64,000 bases of DNA from Echinicola sp. 20G (GCF_015533855.1 NZ_AP024154.1:1863001-1927000); one strand, 5' to 3'. Counted from the first letter of the stretch, positions 53,564 through 63,863 are shown. Numbers and translations: made by a program. Notes: a model not told the origin generated them from the sequence alone.

Positions 53564-55996
53564 ATGCGAAAACTGTATAGTATTTCAATGATTTTGATGA
53601 TGCTTTCTGGCTTTTGGGCCTGCTCATTTTCTTCCAAGGAAGTTCGTCAGGTTGTTGATTTTAATAGAGGATGGTACTTTAAGCTAGGAGATCACCCCAA
53701 TGCCATCCAAGAAGGATTTGATATTTCCAGTTGGAGATTACTCTCAGTTCCTCATGATTGGAGCATTGAAGGTAATTTTAGTGAGGATCATCCTACCAAA
53801 CCAGAGGGAGGGGCACTGCCAGCGGGTATGGGCTGGTACAGAAAAACCTTTTTTTTACCTAAGGAAGCAAGTGAGCAGAGCATTTGGGTAGAATTTGATG
53901 GGGTTTACAGAAACAGTGAGGTTTGGATCAATGGACATCGTTTGGGAGAGCGGCCAAATGGTTACAGTTCTTTCAAATATGATTTGAGTGAATACCTGAC
54001 ATATGGAGATGATGCCAATGTAATTGCGGTAAAAGTGGATAATTCTGCCCAACCCAATTCAAGGTGGTACACAGGTTCCGGAATCTATAGAAATGTAAGG
54101 TTGATCAGAACGGGCAAGATCCATGTAGATCATTGGGGCACTTTTGTGAGCACTCCAGCAATCAGCAAAGAAACGGCTAAAGTGGAGCTGGAAGTGATCA
54201 TTAGAAATGAAGGTCACAACCGAAGACACCTGACCATTGAAACGGTGATTTTGGATGCTGAAGATCAAGAGGTGGCACAGTTGGAGTCCAAAGCTTCCGT
54301 GGAAGGCAGCAGCCACTTCGAAATATTACAAGAAATGGAAGTTAGTCAGCCAGCCCTATGGTCGACCGAAAGGCCATACTTATATAAAGTGGTGACGAAG
54401 GTATATGCCGGTATGCAATTGCAAGATGAATATACCACACCATTGGGTATCAGGTATTTTGAGTTTGATGCCAAGAAAGGCTTTTCCCTCAATGGAACTC
54501 CGATGAAAATTCTTGGGGTTTGTAATCACCATGATCTGGGTGCCTTGGGAGCTGCTGTCAATAAAAGGGCTATTGAAAGGCAGTTGGAGATTTTAAAGGA
54601 AATGGGAGTTAACGCCATTCGAACGGCTCACAATCCTCCAGCTCCTGAGCTATTGGACTTGTGCGATGAGATGGGCTTTATTGTCCAGGATGAAGCTTTT
54701 GACGTGTGGAAAAAGAAAAAAGTGGATGAAGATAGCCATACTTTTTGGGACCAATGGCACAGAAAGGATCTTGAAGATATGATCTTGAGAGATCGAAACC
54801 ATCCCTCCGTGATGATGTGGAGTATTGGGAATGAGATTCGAGAGCAATTTGACAGTACCGGTATCAGTATTACCCGTGAGTTGGTGGGAATTGTAAAAGA
54901 ACTTGACAATACCCGGCCGGTGACCTGCGCATTGACAGAAAATGTTCCCAAGAAGAATTTCATTTACCAATCAGGTGCTTTGGATCTTTTGGGTTTTAAT
55001 TATAAGCACAAAGACCACAAGAATTTCCCTAACTGGTATCCAGGTGAAAAATTGATTGCTTCAGAAAATATGTCTGCATTGGCCACTAGAGGTCATTATG
55101 ACCTGCCTTCTGATACCATAATGCGTTGGCCTGCATCCTATGACCAACCCCTGACTACTGGGAATGAGGATTATACCGTATCCGCTTATGATCAGGTATC
55201 TGCCTATTGGGGCAGTACACATGAGGAAACATGGAAATCAATTAAGCAGCAAGACTTTATGGCTGGCCTCTTCGTTTGGACAGGGTTTGATTACTTGGGA
55301 GAACCTATCCCCTACCCTTATCCGGCAAGAAGTTCCTATTTTGGAATCATAGACTTGGCCGGTTTTCCCAAGGATGTTTATTACATGTACCAAAGTGAAT
55401 GGACGGATACCCCAGTATTACATGTTTTTCCACATTGGAATTGGGAAGAAGGCCAAATGGTTGATGTATGGGCTTATTATAACCAGGCAGATGAAGTGGA
55501 ATTGTTTCTCAACGGAGAGTCACTAGGGACGAGGAAGAAGTCTGATGATGAGCTCCATGTAATGTGGCGTGTTCGATATCAGCCTGGAAATATTAAGGCA
55601 GTGTCTAGAAAGAATGGAAAGGAAGTATTAGAGAGAGAAATTTTTACTGCTGGAGAGCCTCAAAGAGTTACTTTGACCCCAGATAGGGAAATCATCAAAG
55701 CAGATGGGAAAGACCTCTCTTTCATTACGGTAAACATTCAGGACATGGAAGGTAATTTAGTGCCTTATGCGGACAATATGGTGCATTTTGAAGTGGAAGG
55801 TGAAGAGGCTACTATCGTAGGAGTTGACAATGGGTACCAAGCCAGTTTGGAGCCATTTAAGGTCAATTATCGCAAGGCATTCAAAGGAAAGTGCCTATTG
55901 ATAGTCCAATCTACCTCCAATAGTGGAGTGGTGAAAGTTAAGGCCACAGCAGAAAATCTTCAGCCGGCTGAGATCGAACTAAAGGTTAATAATTGA
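53564..55996 (+). CDS. GH2 beta-galactosidase with DUF4982 and C-terminal Ig-like domains
   Basis: Exo-beta-galactosidase candidate for the galactan side chains of rhamnogalacturonan-I. 810 residues; lipoprotein (GFWAC). A sugar-binding domain (DFNRGWYFKLGDHPNA, GMGWYRKTFFLP, SEVWINGHRLGERPNGYSSF) and an immunoglobulin-like domain precede the TIM barrel with GVCNHHDLGALGAAVNKRAI, GVNAIRTAHNPPAPELLDLC, SIGNEI (acid/base Glu) and IASENMSALATRG (probable nucleophile Glu). GLFVWTGFDYLGEP and DVWAYYNQADEVELFLNGES (DUF4982) follow, then an Ig-like tail with ITVNIQDMEGNLVPYADN. It has a 224-nt upstream gap and may have its own promoter. Confidence 0.93.
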   Translation: MRKLYSISMILMMLSGFWACSFSSKEVRQVVDFNRGWYFKLGDHPNAIQEGFDISSWRLLSVPHDWSIEGNFSEDHPTKPEGGALPAGMGWYRKTFFLPKEASEQSIWVEFDGVYRNSEVWINGHRLGERPNGYSSFKYDLSEYLTYGDDANVIAVKVDNSAQPNSRWYTGSGIYRNVRLIRTGKIHVDHWGTFVSTPAISKETAKVELEVIIRNEGHNRRHLTIETVILDAEDQEVAQLESKASVEGSSHFEILQEMEVSQPALWSTERPYLYKVVTKVYAGMQLQDEYTTPLGIRYFEFDAKKGFSLNGTPMKILGVCNHHDLGALGAAVNKRAIERQLEILKEMGVNAIRTAHNPPAPELLDLCDEMGFIVQDEAFDVWKKKKVDEDSHTFWDQWHRKDLEDMILRDRNHPSVMMWSIGNEIREQFDSTGISITRELVGIVKELDNTRPVTCALTENVPKKNFIYQSGALDLLGFNYKHKDHKNFPNWYPGEKLIASENMSALATRGHYDLPSDTIMRWPASYDQPLTTGNEDYTVSAYDQVSAYWGSTHEETWKSIKQQDFMAGLFVWTGFDYLGEPIPYPYPARSSYFGIIDLAGFPKDVYYMYQSEWTDTPVLHVFPHWNWEEGQMVDVWAYYNQADEVELFLNGESLGTRKKSDDELHVMWRVRYQPGNIKAVSRKNGKEVLEREIFTAGEPQRVTLTPDREIIKADGKDLSFITVNIQDMEGNLVPYADNMVHFEVEGEEATIVGVDNGYQASLEPFKVNYRKAFKGKCLLIVQSTSNSGVVKVKATAENLQPAEIELKVNN

Positions 55997-56205
55997 AATT
56001 TCTGTTTATACTTAATAATACAAGAAATCTTAAAATCTATGTTGTAATGATTAGAAGGTTGTTTTACTGATGGTTATGTTTGAATTTTGAGGGGATAAAA
56101 CCTTTGGCTTTTTCAATTCACAAATTTGGGAAGCACTAGCTGGTTATTTTATGATGTCTCCTCATCAAGAATGCCGTTGGACTAAGTCAACTAGTGGAAG
56201 AGTGG

Positions 56206-58221
56206 TTAATCTATTTGGTGGCTCACTGTAAAATATCCTTCATTATTGTTTACATCATTATCATTTACTTGAAGATATATTACTCCTGTTTTTGGGGCAA
56301 TAAAACTTGTATTTCTACCAACAGAAAACCATTCTCCTTCTGGACCAATTTTCCCAATTAAAGAACCATGGTTGAATTGTTTAACCAAGTTGTAATTGGA
56401 GAGTTGATTGATGCCGTTGGGGTCGCAACTTCCTGCAAATAAACCTAAAGTGATTTTTCCTGTTGCTCGAATAGTAATTTTTTGTCCTGCTTTTACAGAG
56501 ACGTCTGTTGCAGTGGTGAAGGAAGTGACTTTGAGTGTATTGGGGGATGTTCTTTCCGCAATGATGGGCCATTCTGCAAAACTGTTTCTTTGGGCCTGAA
56601 GAATAAGCATTCCTTCTTCATCCATTTCCATAGAGTATATTGTTCTTCCACTATTGATGAAAAAATCTCCATCTGCTGGCATGGTTTCAGGAGTGAGGTA
56701 TGGAGTCAATAAATTGCGGTATCCTGAAGATAATTCCATGGCGTAAAGGCGGAACATTTCTTTTGATGCATTTGGGATTTTGAGTTCAACATTGGCCAAG
56801 TTTTCACTATCAAACGAGGTATATGCCGAACAATGAATCTTAAATCCTCTACTGTTTTCAAAGAGCTCATCATCTCCTGAAATATTACCTGGATTTTTAC
56901 GCATATATCGTTGGTCCTCTACCAATCGGATGAATTTTTTTGCATCAGACACATTATATTTTCCACTTGGGTTAATTAAGGTAAGGTAGCTTTGGAGGAT
57001 GAAATGGAGTTCCTCAAAAGTAGGGAGATTGGATTCGTACTGGATACGGAGCTCGGCACGGAGCCTAGCAACTTCTTGCTGATTGGTGGCAATTAGTCTT
57101 AGGCGGGCTTCCTCCAATCTTTTAAGTCTTAGGTGTTCTGCCTGAATGATTCTTTCATTTTCTTCAGCTCTTTCTGTAATATAGGTGGAAAGTTTTTGAA
57201 GTGTTAAGTTAGAAGAGGTGTTGGACAAGTAGTAGGTATGAAGTTCTTTGAGCTTTGTTGGTGAATTGAACCTGCCTACTTCTTCTGCAATTTTTGAAGC
57301 GTTTAAAGTGACAAACTGGGTTTTCTGTTGACTGTAAAACTGGAACAGTTCCTTTACGGAAGCCTCGTTTTGGTATGGTCCGTAAGCAAGGTTTATCTGA
57401 TTCCAAGCTTTGTTCAAAGTTTCTATGGATACACTGGATAGATCCATATTATTAAGTTCTTCCTTATCTCTTTCTACAAGTTCAGATAAAATATTTTGTT
57501 TTTTTTGCTGCACTTGAGCATCAACATCCATTTGGACATTTTCCGAGGCGTAGGCGTAAAGGTTTTGGTGCAGACGCTTAAAAGTTTCTAAGGATTGTAA
57601 AGATGAAATGCTGACGGGAAGCTGATTGATGGCATTGGCTTCATCTTTAAGCGTATTGTTTGCTGCTTTCTGCTTTCCGTTAGCAATTAGGTTTGATAAA
57701 GTACTTATTTCCGATGGTAATAATTTATTGTATTTTTTTTCAATCCTTCTCGACAAGTTTTCTAAGTCACCGAATGAAATTTCTCCCGCATATATTTTTT
57801 CTGTTTCTTGTGAATATTCTGAACGCAGCTCCTGAATTATTTGAGTTTCAGAAAGAGCCATTTTATAAGCTCTTTCTTGGGTAAAGGCTCCCCACATATA
57901 CCAGTCTAATCTTTTGGCCCAAGGGTATCCTTTTCTCTTGAATCCAGAAATTTTTTTATAAAGTTTCTTTCTTTTAGAAAGCCCCATTTTTGAAAAGCTT
58001 TCTCCAAAAACGGGTGTGAAATAGTTTTCTGAAAGTAAATTATACCTTATTCGATTGTAAAGGCTACTTCCTGATCTTAGGCCAGAGCTTTCTGCATTTG
58101 GATCAATTTCTGGAAATTCCCTTTCCACAGCATAAAGCCAATTTTCATAATCGACTTTATTTTGGGACTTTGTATCAGGTATAAAACTGAGTAAGGTAAG
58201 AATCAAAAGTAGATATCGCAT
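56206..58221 (-). CDS. Exported coiled-coil protein with C-terminal LecA/PA-IL-like lectin domain
   Basis: 671 residues. Signal peptide MRYLLLILTLLSFIPDTKSQ, then an N-terminal part (about 20-120) with many aromatic and basic residues, a long charged helical region (about 130-410) with coiled-coil character (RIIQAEHLRLKRLEEARLRL), and a middle beta-rich part. The last 96 residues (VKAGQKITIRATGKITLGLF, GSLIGKIGPEGEWFSVG, FIAPKTGVIYLQVNDND and NNNEGYFTV) resemble the calcium-dependent galactose-binding lectin LecA/PA-IL, including an ND-x(n)-NN-x-G calcium/sugar loop. The gene is AT-richer than its neighbours and on the opposite strand. Galactan or galactose binding would suit the locus but is inferred. 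Confidence 0.68.
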   Translation of the reverse strand: MRYLLLILTLLSFIPDTKSQNKVDYENWLYAVEREFPEIDPNAESSGLRSGSSLYNRIRYNLLSENYFTPVFGESFSKMGLSKRKKLYKKISGFKRKGYPWAKRLDWYMWGAFTQERAYKMALSETQIIQELRSEYSQETEKIYAGEISFGDLENLSRRIEKKYNKLLPSEISTLSNLIANGKQKAANNTLKDEANAINQLPVSISSLQSLETFKRLHQNLYAYASENVQMDVDAQVQQKKQNILSELVERDKEELNNMDLSSVSIETLNKAWNQINLAYGPYQNEASVKELFQFYSQQKTQFVTLNASKIAEEVGRFNSPTKLKELHTYYLSNTSSNLTLQKLSTYITERAEENERIIQAEHLRLKRLEEARLRLIATNQQEVARLRAELRIQYESNLPTFEELHFILQSYLTLINPSGKYNVSDAKKFIRLVEDQRYMRKNPGNISGDDELFENSRGFKIHCSAYTSFDSENLANVELKIPNASKEMFRLYAMELSSGYRNLLTPYLTPETMPADGDFFINSGRTIYSMEMDEEGMLILQAQRNSFAEWPIIAERTSPNTLKVTSFTTATDVSVKAGQKITIRATGKITLGLFAGSCDPNGINQLSNYNLVKQFNHGSLIGKIGPEGEWFSVGRNTSFIAPKTGVIYLQVNDNDVNNNEGYFTVSHQID

Positions 58222-58770
58222 AGCTGTTGGGAGGTAGCACTTAATTTATGATCATGAAAATTGCTTGAACGTTTTTTGAATGTATCCTAGAGGCCATAAA
58301 AAGATAGGTAAACTTGCTTCCAATATTGGCGCTTCGTAGGGGATGTTACAAAAAGGGAGCTGGCTTAATTCTGTGGTTAACTAAAGTTAAAAAGAATGGA
58401 TTGAAAAAGTAGTCTAAAAAGCGTTTTTTATTATTTGAAATATAAAAAAATGTAAAATACACGATTTTGTAAAAGCTGTTTTCCAAAAATAGTTATAGGC
58501 ATTCATTGAAGCAATTCAAAAGGGCTTTACAAGGGCTCAAAGAGGTGAAATGATCTAGATAGAAATTCAAAAAAGGTTTCTATCTGCTGAAGATGGTATT
58601 TTGACATATTTTTTTCGATATGATTAATCTTGAGGTTTAGAATAAAGCTTTTGATTAATGGTTTTACATTTTGAAAGGGTTATCCCGAAAGTGCAGGATA
58701 GTAATGAGTGGATGTTGAGGTAATATTGGTTAAAGACTCCAGGAGCTCTTCAACTGAAATGACCAAAGAA
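58222..58770. other. About 550 bases of AT-rich intergenic DNA
   Basis: Divergent region between the lectin-type protein (minus) and the beta-helix protein (plus). Contains a perfect 9-bp hairpin AGATAGAAA (58557-58565) / TTTCTATCT (58577-58585) and a 7-bp dyad ATTAATC / GATTAAT near 58624-58661. No gene, tRNA or clear promoter consensus was found. Confidence 0.45.
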
Positions 58771-60654
58771 ATGAAAAGACCTAAAATATCCTACTGTGTT
58801 CTTTTAGCCCTATTGCTGGGATTATTTTCCAATGCATCAGCTGCTGATATTTGGGTAGCGAAAAATGGCAGTGATGCCAACAAGGGGACCAAGCAGTCCC
58901 CGCTGGCAACTGTTCATATGGCTTTGCGAAAAGCAAGGGAGTTGCGGCGACTACAGGATCCTTCCATAGCAAGCGGAATTCAGATTATTGTTGAAGATGG
59001 TGTTTATAAGTTCTTCGAGCCACTTTTGATCCGTCCTGAAGATGCTGGGACGGCGACGAGCCCTACCATAATCAAAGCAGCACCAAATGCCCAACCGGTT
59101 TTTTCGGGAGGGGTAACTGTAAAAAATTGGAGAAAAGCCCCTGATGAAATCAAAGGGTTTCCCGCTGAGGCAACAGGAAAGCTATGGGTGGCTGAAGTCC
59201 CTTTGGAAGGAGGCCAAATGGTAGAATTCCGCCAACTCTGGATCAATGGCCAAAAAGCTAAAAGGGCTACGAATCTTGATGAAGGTGAATTGGACAGGAT
59301 TCTTTCAGTGGACAGTGCCCGGCAAGAAATGTGGATTCCCACACCAGAATGGAATTTCAAGAATCTCGATCAGTTGGAATTTGTCATTCACCAATGGTGG
59401 GCCATTGCCAACTTGAGAGTAAAATCAGTAGAGGTATTAGGCGAAAAAACCAAGCTCACTTTTCATCAGCCAGAAAGTCAAATAGAATTCCAACATCCTT
59501 GGCCAGCACCGTTTATCGATGAAAAAAAAGAATACAATGGCAATTCGGCTTATTATTGGCAAGGAGCAGCCGAACTGCTCAACCAGCCTGGAGAATGGTA
59601 CCTAGATAAGAAAGGGGGCAAAGTCTATTACTGGCCTAAAGCCGGAGAAAATATGCAGGAAGCAGAGGCCATTGTACCTTTTTTGGAAACCATCGTTCAG
59701 GTGGAAGGTAACGCAGATCATTTGGTTGAGCATGTGGAATTTGTGGGAATAGGTTTTGAACATACCACTTGGATGAGGCCATCGCATCGGGGACATGTGC
59801 CCTTACAGGCAGGCTGGTACATTTTGGAAGCTTACAAACTCAAGCAATCAGGGACACCTGATAAGGCCAGTTTAGAAAATCAAGCATGGACTGGCCGTCA
59901 ACCTGCTGGAGTAGCGGTTAATTATGCCAAAAAAATCCGTTTTGAAAGATGTCGCTTTGAACACATGGCCGCAACAGGATTGGATTTCGTGGAAGGAGTC
60001 AGTAACAGCGAAATAATCGGAAATGTATTCAAGGATCTCGGAGGTACAGGCATTCAAGCAGGGTATTTCGGTGGGCCTGATTTTGAATCCCATTTGCCTT
60101 ATAATCCCATAGACCAAAGAGAGCTGGTGCACCACTTGACCATTGCTAACAATTACATTACCAATGTGACGAATGAAGATTGGGGTACGGTAGGGATCAG
60201 TGTAGGGTCGGCCCATGATGTCAATATTGAGCACAATGAGGTGAGCGATATCAATTATTCCGGGATTTGCGTGGGATGGTTTTGGACCAAAACCATTACC
60301 TCCGCCAAAAATAACCGTATCCATGCCAACCGTATCCATCATTTTGCAAAGCAGATGTACGACGTGGGAGGCATTTATACCCTCTCTTCCCAACCCAATA
60401 CTGTGATCAGTGAGAATGCCATCTATGATCTTCAAGACGCGCCTTATGCTCATATGCCCCATCATCACCAATATATTTACTTTGATGAGGGCTCTTCTTA
60501 TATCCGAGCCATCGACAACTGGACCGAAAAAGATAAATTCTTTTCCAACAGTCCAGGGCCAGGAAATCTTTGGGAAAACAATGGACCCCAAGTGGATATT
60601 TCTATCAAGGAAAAGGCAGGATTGGAAGAGGACTATCGAAATATCAAGGAGTAA
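58771..60654 (+). CDS. Secreted right-handed beta-helix protein (GH141-like or PL-like)
   Basis: Start taken at the ATG of MKRPKISYCVLLALLLGLFS, which gives a standard signal peptide; an in-frame ATG four codons upstream (58759) is also possible, and a GTG at 58708 is unlikely. About 627 residues. The mature N-terminus DIWVAKNGSDANKGTKQSPL and IIVEDGVYKFFEPLLIRPED are typical of parallel beta-helix enzymes resembling GH141 (fucosidase or xylanase) and related pectin-locus proteins. Later parts include FERCRFEHMAATGLDFVEGV, GTVGISVGSAHDVNIEHNEV and SGICVGWFWTKTITSAKNNR. No catalytic residues can be assigned with confidence. It precedes an oxidoreductase and a transporter on the same strand. 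Confidence 0.75.
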   Translation: MKRPKISYCVLLALLLGLFSNASAADIWVAKNGSDANKGTKQSPLATVHMALRKARELRRLQDPSIASGIQIIVEDGVYKFFEPLLIRPEDAGTATSPTIIKAAPNAQPVFSGGVTVKNWRKAPDEIKGFPAEATGKLWVAEVPLEGGQMVEFRQLWINGQKAKRATNLDEGELDRILSVDSARQEMWIPTPEWNFKNLDQLEFVIHQWWAIANLRVKSVEVLGEKTKLTFHQPESQIEFQHPWPAPFIDEKKEYNGNSAYYWQGAAELLNQPGEWYLDKKGGKVYYWPKAGENMQEAEAIVPFLETIVQVEGNADHLVEHVEFVGIGFEHTTWMRPSHRGHVPLQAGWYILEAYKLKQSGTPDKASLENQAWTGRQPAGVAVNYAKKIRFERCRFEHMAATGLDFVEGVSNSEIIGNVFKDLGGTGIQAGYFGGPDFESHLPYNPIDQRELVHHLTIANNYITNVTNEDWGTVGISVGSAHDVNIEHNEVSDINYSGICVGWFWTKTITSAKNNRIHANRIHHFAKQMYDVGGIYTLSSQPNTVISENAIYDLQDAPYAHMPHHHQYIYFDEGSSYIRAIDNWTEKDKFFSNSPGPGNLWENNGPQVDISIKEKAGLEEDYRNIKE

Positions 60655-60825
60655 GAATTAAGTAGACTGGAGGGAGTCTGGGGACGGGTAAACTGTTCGG
60701 GGTTTTCTATCCCAAAAGTCAATCGAGGGGTAGCAGGAAAAAAGTTTCAATAACAAATATAGGCATCTTCTAACTACTCAATACTCCTGACTAACTTTTA
60801 TAAATTCAGTAACTAATATCTAAAA

Positions 60826-61920
60826 ATGACAAAAGAAGGAAAGCTTAGGTTAGGGATTTTGGGCTTGGGAGAAGGACGAAGTACGATGTCTGCGGCCCTC
60901 AGCAGCCAAAAAATCGAACTGGTCCAAATTTGTGACCGCAACGAAGAACTTTGCCAAAAGAGAGGCAAGGAGTTTGACTTTTTCAACTATACCACGCGCT
61001 ATGAGGACATGTTGGAAAATCCTGAAATCGATGCGATCGCCATTTATACACCGGACAAGCTCCACGCCACTCATATCAAAATGGCCATGGAGCATGGCAA
61101 GCATGTGGTCTGCACCAAGCCATTATTGGATGATCTGCGGGAAGCCAAGGACCTGATCGACTTGCAAAAGAAAACAGGAAAGCGGCTATTTGTGGGGCAG
61201 AGCAGTCGGTTCTTTGAGCCCATGAAGCGACAATATGCGGACTATAAAAAAGGCCTTATTGGAGACCTGATCACCGTGGAAGCCTATTATCATGCTGATC
61301 ACCGATGGTTTTTGGAAAAGCCCTGGTCATTGGAGCCTGCTTTCAAATGGCTCTATGGTGGACTGAGCCATCCGGTGGATTTTATTCGGTGGTACCTGCC
61401 AGATATCGAAGAAGTAATGGGCTACGGTATGCTCAGTAGCAATGGTCAAAAAGGCGGACTGAAAAACTCCGACACCATGCACTTTATTTTCAAAGCAAAG
61501 GATGGGCGAGTAGCACGGGTTTCTGGCGCATATACTGGCCCTGTCCAACCTGCCGTTAGGGACAGTGAAATGAGTTGTATACTTCGGGGTACGGAAGGGT
61601 GTAGCCAAGGGGATTATATGGATTTGCGTTATGCGATTACTGACAATATGGGAGAAGAACAAGTGGTCACATGGGAGCACAAGTCCAAGCATTATTTCCG
61701 GTTTGAAGGGAAAAGCCATCACGCAGGGGAGTACAACAATTACCTCGAGTATTTTGTGGACAGCATAAACTATGATTTTGTGGCCTATCCGGATTTGATC
61801 GAAGGAATAGGAACCATCGCCCTACTAAAAACAATGGAAAAGAGCCTTGCCAGCGGAAGGCCTGAAAAGGTTTCCGAAGTGATTGCTGAATTTGGACTGG
61901 AAAATTATTTGAAAAATTAA
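60826..61920 (+). CDS. Gfo/Idh/MocA family oxidoreductase
   Basis: NAD(P)-dependent sugar or polyol dehydrogenase, 364 residues, without a signal peptide, so probably cytosolic. The Rossmann domain has LRLGILGLGEGRSTMSAAL, VQICDRNEELCQKRGKEF and AIAIYTPDKLHATHIKMAME. The catalytic Lys lies in VVCTKPLLDD, where the usual EKP is TKP. The C-terminal domain includes YGGLSHPVDFIRWY with the probable catalytic His. The pocket cannot be assigned to a substrate. Encoded between the beta-helix protein and an SSS transporter, it may oxidise an imported pectic sugar. Confidence 0.88.
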   Translation: MTKEGKLRLGILGLGEGRSTMSAALSSQKIELVQICDRNEELCQKRGKEFDFFNYTTRYEDMLENPEIDAIAIYTPDKLHATHIKMAMEHGKHVVCTKPLLDDLREAKDLIDLQKKTGKRLFVGQSSRFFEPMKRQYADYKKGLIGDLITVEAYYHADHRWFLEKPWSLEPAFKWLYGGLSHPVDFIRWYLPDIEEVMGYGMLSSNGQKGGLKNSDTMHFIFKAKDGRVARVSGAYTGPVQPAVRDSEMSCILRGTEGCSQGDYMDLRYAITDNMGEEQVVTWEHKSKHYFRFEGKSHHAGEYNNYLEYFVDSINYDFVAYPDLIEGIGTIALLKTMEKSLASGRPEKVSEVIAEFGLENYLKN

Positions 61921-62015
61921 ACCTGCATAGGTGTTAGCCCTAGCACTCTTTCATACTAAAAGATAAGATTGCTATATGGCGACGATACACGTGGAGATCA
62001 AACCCAAAATTATCC

Positions 62016-63602
62016 ATGGAAATACATGACATACTTCAGCCACTGGATTTTGCAGTAGTCGGCCTTTATCTAGTTACCCTAATTGGCATAGGTTATTGGG
62101 TGAGTTTTAAGAAAAAAAGAGATGCCAATGAAAATCTGTTTTTGGCAGGCAATTCCCTGAGATGGCCCAGTATAGGCTTTACCATGTGGGGCACCAATGT
62201 CGGCCCATCCATGTTGATTGCTTCCGCCAGTATTGGCTATACGACAGGAGTGGTAGCAGGTAATTTTGCTTGGTATGCTTTCATCTTTGTTTTTTTATTG
62301 GCAGTAGTTTTTGCGCCAAGGTATTTGGGGACTCGGGTACAAACGCTTCCTGAATTTATGGGAAAACGCTTTGGACCTTCTACACAGAACATATTGGCAT
62401 GGTACACCATCATCACTGTGCTAATCAGTTGGCTTTCCCTGACCTTATTTGCAGGAGGAATTTTGATCCGCCAGATTTTGAATTTGCCACTGTGGCTTTC
62501 GGTAGTGATTCTGATTCTTATCGCTGCTTTTTTTACCATTGCAGGAGGACTTAAGGCCATTGCCTATACCAATGTTTTTCAAATGCTGCTATTAATTCTG
62601 GTGTCGTTGGTGCTTACACTCACTGGTTTGTATAAAGTCGGAGGAGTTGGAGAGCTTGTTGCGAATACACCAGGGGAATATTGGAACCTGTTGTTGCCAG
62701 CGGATGACCCCAATTATCCTTGGGTGGCTATTGCGCTGGGCTATCCGGTGATGGGAGTTTGGTTTTGGTGCACGGATCAGTCCATGGTACAATCTGTTTT
62801 GGGCGCCAAAAACCTAAAAGAAGGTCAGCTGGGAGCTAATTTTACTGGTTGGTTAAAGATCTTGGATGTAGCCTTGTTTATTATCCCTGGCATCATTTGT
62901 TATGTGTTGTTTCCCGATTTGGACAACCCGGATGAGGCGTACATGACCATGGTGACCAAACTGCTTCCTGTTGGAATGACCGGGCTTGTCATGGCGGTAT
63001 TGATCGCGGCATTGGTGAGTACAATTGATTCAGCATTGAATGCGCTGAGTACTGTTTTTACCATGGACATTTATGTGAAGAGGTATAGACCCGCCGCTAG
63101 CCAAAAGCAGATTGTCAAAGTTGGCCGGGTGGTGACTGTCTTGGGGGCCGTGATCGCCATTTTTCTGACTTTGGCGATTGACAGCATTAAGGGGCTGAAC
63201 CTCTTTGATGTTTTTCAGTCCATTTTGGGCTTTATCGCGCCACCAATGTCGGTGGTGTTTCTTTTTGGCGTGCTTTGGAGAAAAACAACCACCAAGGCTG
63301 CCAATACTGTATTGCTTTTTGGAACCATTTTGAGCTTAAGTATTGGTGTGCTGTATCTTTGGATATTCCCCAATGCCGAATATGTCTTTTGGCCTCATTT
63401 CCTACTGCTTTCATTTTATATTTTCGTGTTTTTGGCCGTGTTGATCATGGTGGTTTCCTATATCGACCGAAATAGAAAAGATCTATATGTAAACACTTTG
63501 GATTATGGAGCCATCCCAAAATTGACGAACCAGGTCAAATGGCTGTGGATTGCCTTGATCATCGTGATGGTAGGGATGTATTTGTTGTTTAATGGGCATT
63601 AG
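62016..63602 (+). CDS. Sodium:solute symporter family (SSS) transporter
   Basis: 528-residue inner-membrane cotransporter with about 13 hydrophobic helices. Family marks are LFLAGNSLRWPSIGFTMWGT, a conserved helix 1 end with VGLYLVTLIGIGYWVSFKKK, GGLKAIAYTNVFQMLLLILV and VLIAALVSTIDSALNALSTV, whose Ser and Asp supply sodium-site contacts in this family. It is likely to import a sugar or uronate released by the periplasmic enzymes. It lies 95 nt after the oxidoreductase gene and 261 nt before a probable rhamnosidase, so rhamnose or a galacturonate-containing product is a reasonable candidate; the sequence alone cannot decide. Confidence 0.93.
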   Translation: MEIHDILQPLDFAVVGLYLVTLIGIGYWVSFKKKRDANENLFLAGNSLRWPSIGFTMWGTNVGPSMLIASASIGYTTGVVAGNFAWYAFIFVFLLAVVFAPRYLGTRVQTLPEFMGKRFGPSTQNILAWYTIITVLISWLSLTLFAGGILIRQILNLPLWLSVVILILIAAFFTIAGGLKAIAYTNVFQMLLLILVSLVLTLTGLYKVGGVGELVANTPGEYWNLLLPADDPNYPWVAIALGYPVMGVWFWCTDQSMVQSVLGAKNLKEGQLGANFTGWLKILDVALFIIPGIICYVLFPDLDNPDEAYMTMVTKLLPVGMTGLVMAVLIAALVSTIDSALNALSTVFTMDIYVKRYRPAASQKQIVKVGRVVTVLGAVIAIFLTLAIDSIKGLNLFDVFQSILGFIAPPMSVVFLFGVLWRKTTTKAANTVLLFGTILSLSIGVLYLWIFPNAEYVFWPHFLLLSFYIFVFLAVLIMVVSYIDRNRKDLYVNTLDYGAIPKLTNQVKWLWIALIIVMVGMYLLFNGH

Positions 63603-63863
63603 TTGTGAGACATGAGAAGGGAGTATTGAGTCTTGAGACATGAGACATAAGAACCAAGAGTAAAGACAGGTGGGGTGAGTTTAAGCCTTTTTAAGTGATT
63701 CAGTTGAGCTTCTAACTCAACTTTTGAAATGCCAAGGCATAGTCCACGGCATAACTAAATCTCCATTTTGATGAATTCAGGGGTACGGGAATGTGCAGGA
63801 TGGAGAATTGGGATTAGGATCCCATTTTTAGAACAAATAACCAATTGATACAATAAACCTCCA
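63603..63863. other. 261-base intergenic region with short direct repeats
   Basis: Near 63606-63660 the sequence is built from imperfect copies of a TGAGACATGAGA-like unit. It also holds GGAGTATTGAGT (63620-63631), whose exact complement lies at 60776-60787. The rest shows no gene or terminator. Confidence 0.45.

Noticed and set aside
59872..60591. 239-codon open frame on the minus strand
   Set aside because: Antisense to the well-supported beta-helix gene; the His/Ile-rich translation mirrors the sense codons.
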